Shown in pieces: positions 7,356-7,997 of a DNA stretch of 7,997 nucleotides (its first letter is position 1; each line of letters begins with the position of its first letter). The translations under genes were made by a program, and so were the position numbers. The DNA comes from Pseudomonadota bacterium (GTDB lineage Bacteria > Pseudomonadota > Gammaproteobacteria > Steroidobacterales > Steroidobacteraceae): assembly GCA_018241455.1 (NCBI GenBank), contig JAFEDW010000085.1:1-7997 (forward strand). Direction: 5' to 3'. The notes beneath the pieces were generated by a model that worked only from the letters and a program-made list of their open reading frames with translations, was not told the DNA's origin and searched no databases.

Positions 7356-7996
7356 GGCCGCGCCCCACCGCGCGGTTTCCACGGGAAGAATGCCGGCGTG
7401 CGCGCGACGTAGTCACGGTAGGCGGGGCGGCGATCGGCGATGTCCTGCTCGAGCAGCGTGACGCCAGAGACGCGCAGCAGCAGCCAGGTCATCAGCAACG
7501 GCGAGACGACGGTCCACAGCGTGTCGGCGCGCACGGCCATCGCGAACAGGCCCCACCACAGGCAGCACTCGCCGAAATAGTTCGGATGGCGGCTGTAGCG
7601 CCACAGCCCGCGGTCGAGCACGGCGCGCGCCGCGGCGTCGCGCCGCCGATGCGCGCGCAACTGGCGGTCGGCGATCGCTTCGATGGCGAACCCCGCCACG
7701 GCCAGCAGCAGGCCGAACAGCCACAGCGGCCGCGGCGAAGTACGACCCGCCAACCCGGCGGCGAGCGGCGCGGAAATGATCCAGGCCAACAGCGCTTGCA
7801 GGCCGAACACGAGGTACAGGCTTTTCCACGCGAATCCCGGTTCGTGGCGAGCGCGCATCGCGGCATAGCGGCGATCCTCGGCCGCGCGCCAGTTGCGCCG
7901 GGCGAGGTGCAGGGCGAGCCGCAATGCCCAGGCCACGAGCACCGCGACCATCGCCAGGCTCGCAGGCGAAAGGTGCTGGTAGCGCCAGGCGTCGTA
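7352..7996 (-). CDS. COG3752 / DUF1295 membrane protein (steroid 5-alpha-reductase-like), 5'-partial
   Basis: This is an integral membrane protein with several hydrophobic stretches (such as PLWLFGLLLAVAGFAIEA and VVSPLLMTWLLLRVSGV). The conserved C-terminal core is GLWRYSRHPNYFGECCLWWG (around 7550-7610) and LLEQDIADRRPAYRDYVART ending in FFPWKP. This arrangement is typical of COG3752, related in fold to steroid 5-alpha-reductases and isoprenylcysteine carboxyl methyltransferases; the reaction of the family is not settled. An ATG at 7951 would give 199 residues. However, the frame stays open to the right edge, and the extra residues (YDAWRYQHLSPASLA) lead smoothly into the helix before RRNWR. 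Family members are usually about 255-270 residues, so I treat the N-terminus as missing. Its TGA lies in a GTGA overlap with the flavoprotein start, so the two are probably translationally coupled. Confidence 0.85.
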   Translation of the reverse strand, partial: YDAWRYQHLSPASLAMVAVLVAWALRLALHLARRNWRAAEDRRYAAMRARHEPGFAWKSLYLVFGLQALLAWIISAPLAAGLAGRTSPRPLWLFGLLLAVAGFAIEAIADRQLRAHRRRDAAARAVLDRGLWRYSRHPNYFGECCLWWGLFAMAVRADTLWTVVSPLLMTWLLLRVSGVTLLEQDIADRRPAYRDYVARTPAFFPWKPRGGARP

Positions 7997-7997
7997 A

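Noticed and set aside
6114..7412. A 432-codon plus-strand frame across the flavoprotein gene
   Set aside because: Composition typical of a high-GC shadow, while the minus strand carries clear FAD motifs.

Overview
The window is about 70% G+C by eye and almost entirely coding: six protein genes, with only one 15-base gap (1232-1246) between neighbours. The gene order rsmB, DUF4390, ntrY-like kinase, ntrX-like regulator is one I know from beta- and gammaproteobacteria. The second block (COG3752, COG2907, DUF1365) is common in Gram-negative proteobacteria. I read this as a chromosomal segment of a high-GC beta- or gammaproteobacterium. I cannot name the genus. No RNA genes, insertion sequences, phage genes, CRISPR arrays or repeats were seen.

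Left block, plus strand, 2-5363. The window opens inside rsmB (16S rRNA C967 methyltransferase), whose first residues lie outside. A small exported DUF4390 protein follows. Next comes a four-helix membrane histidine kinase of the NtrY type, overlapping the DUF4390 gene by about 19 bases. Last is an NtrX-type response regulator whose ATG sits in an ATGA overlap with the kinase stop. The spacing suggests one transcript. Kinase and regulator should form a phosphorelay: the H-box histidine and the receiver aspartate are both present. The central AAA+ domain of the regulator has lost its Walker A lysine, Walker B acidic pair, GAFTGA loop and putative arginine fingers, so it should not be a sigma-54 activator despite its family label.

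Right block, minus strand, 7996-5360. Three overlapping genes encode a membrane protein of the COG3752 (DUF1295, steroid 5-alpha-reductase-like) family, cut by the right edge; an FAD-dependent amine-oxidase-fold oxidoreductase (COG2907); and a DUF1365 (COG3496) protein. COG2907 and DUF1365 genes often travel with a cyclopropane-fatty-acid-synthase-like methyltransferase, and I infer a role in modifying membrane fatty acyl chains. No such methyltransferase is visible here; it could lie beyond the right edge.

The two blocks converge tail to tail. The last genes share a palindromic CTAG whose halves give a TAG stop on each strand, so no room is left for a normal intergenic terminator. I did not find a wholly new system. 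The points most worth a second look are the degenerate NtrX, the exported DUF4390 protein next to the kinase, and the overlapping lipid-associated trio.
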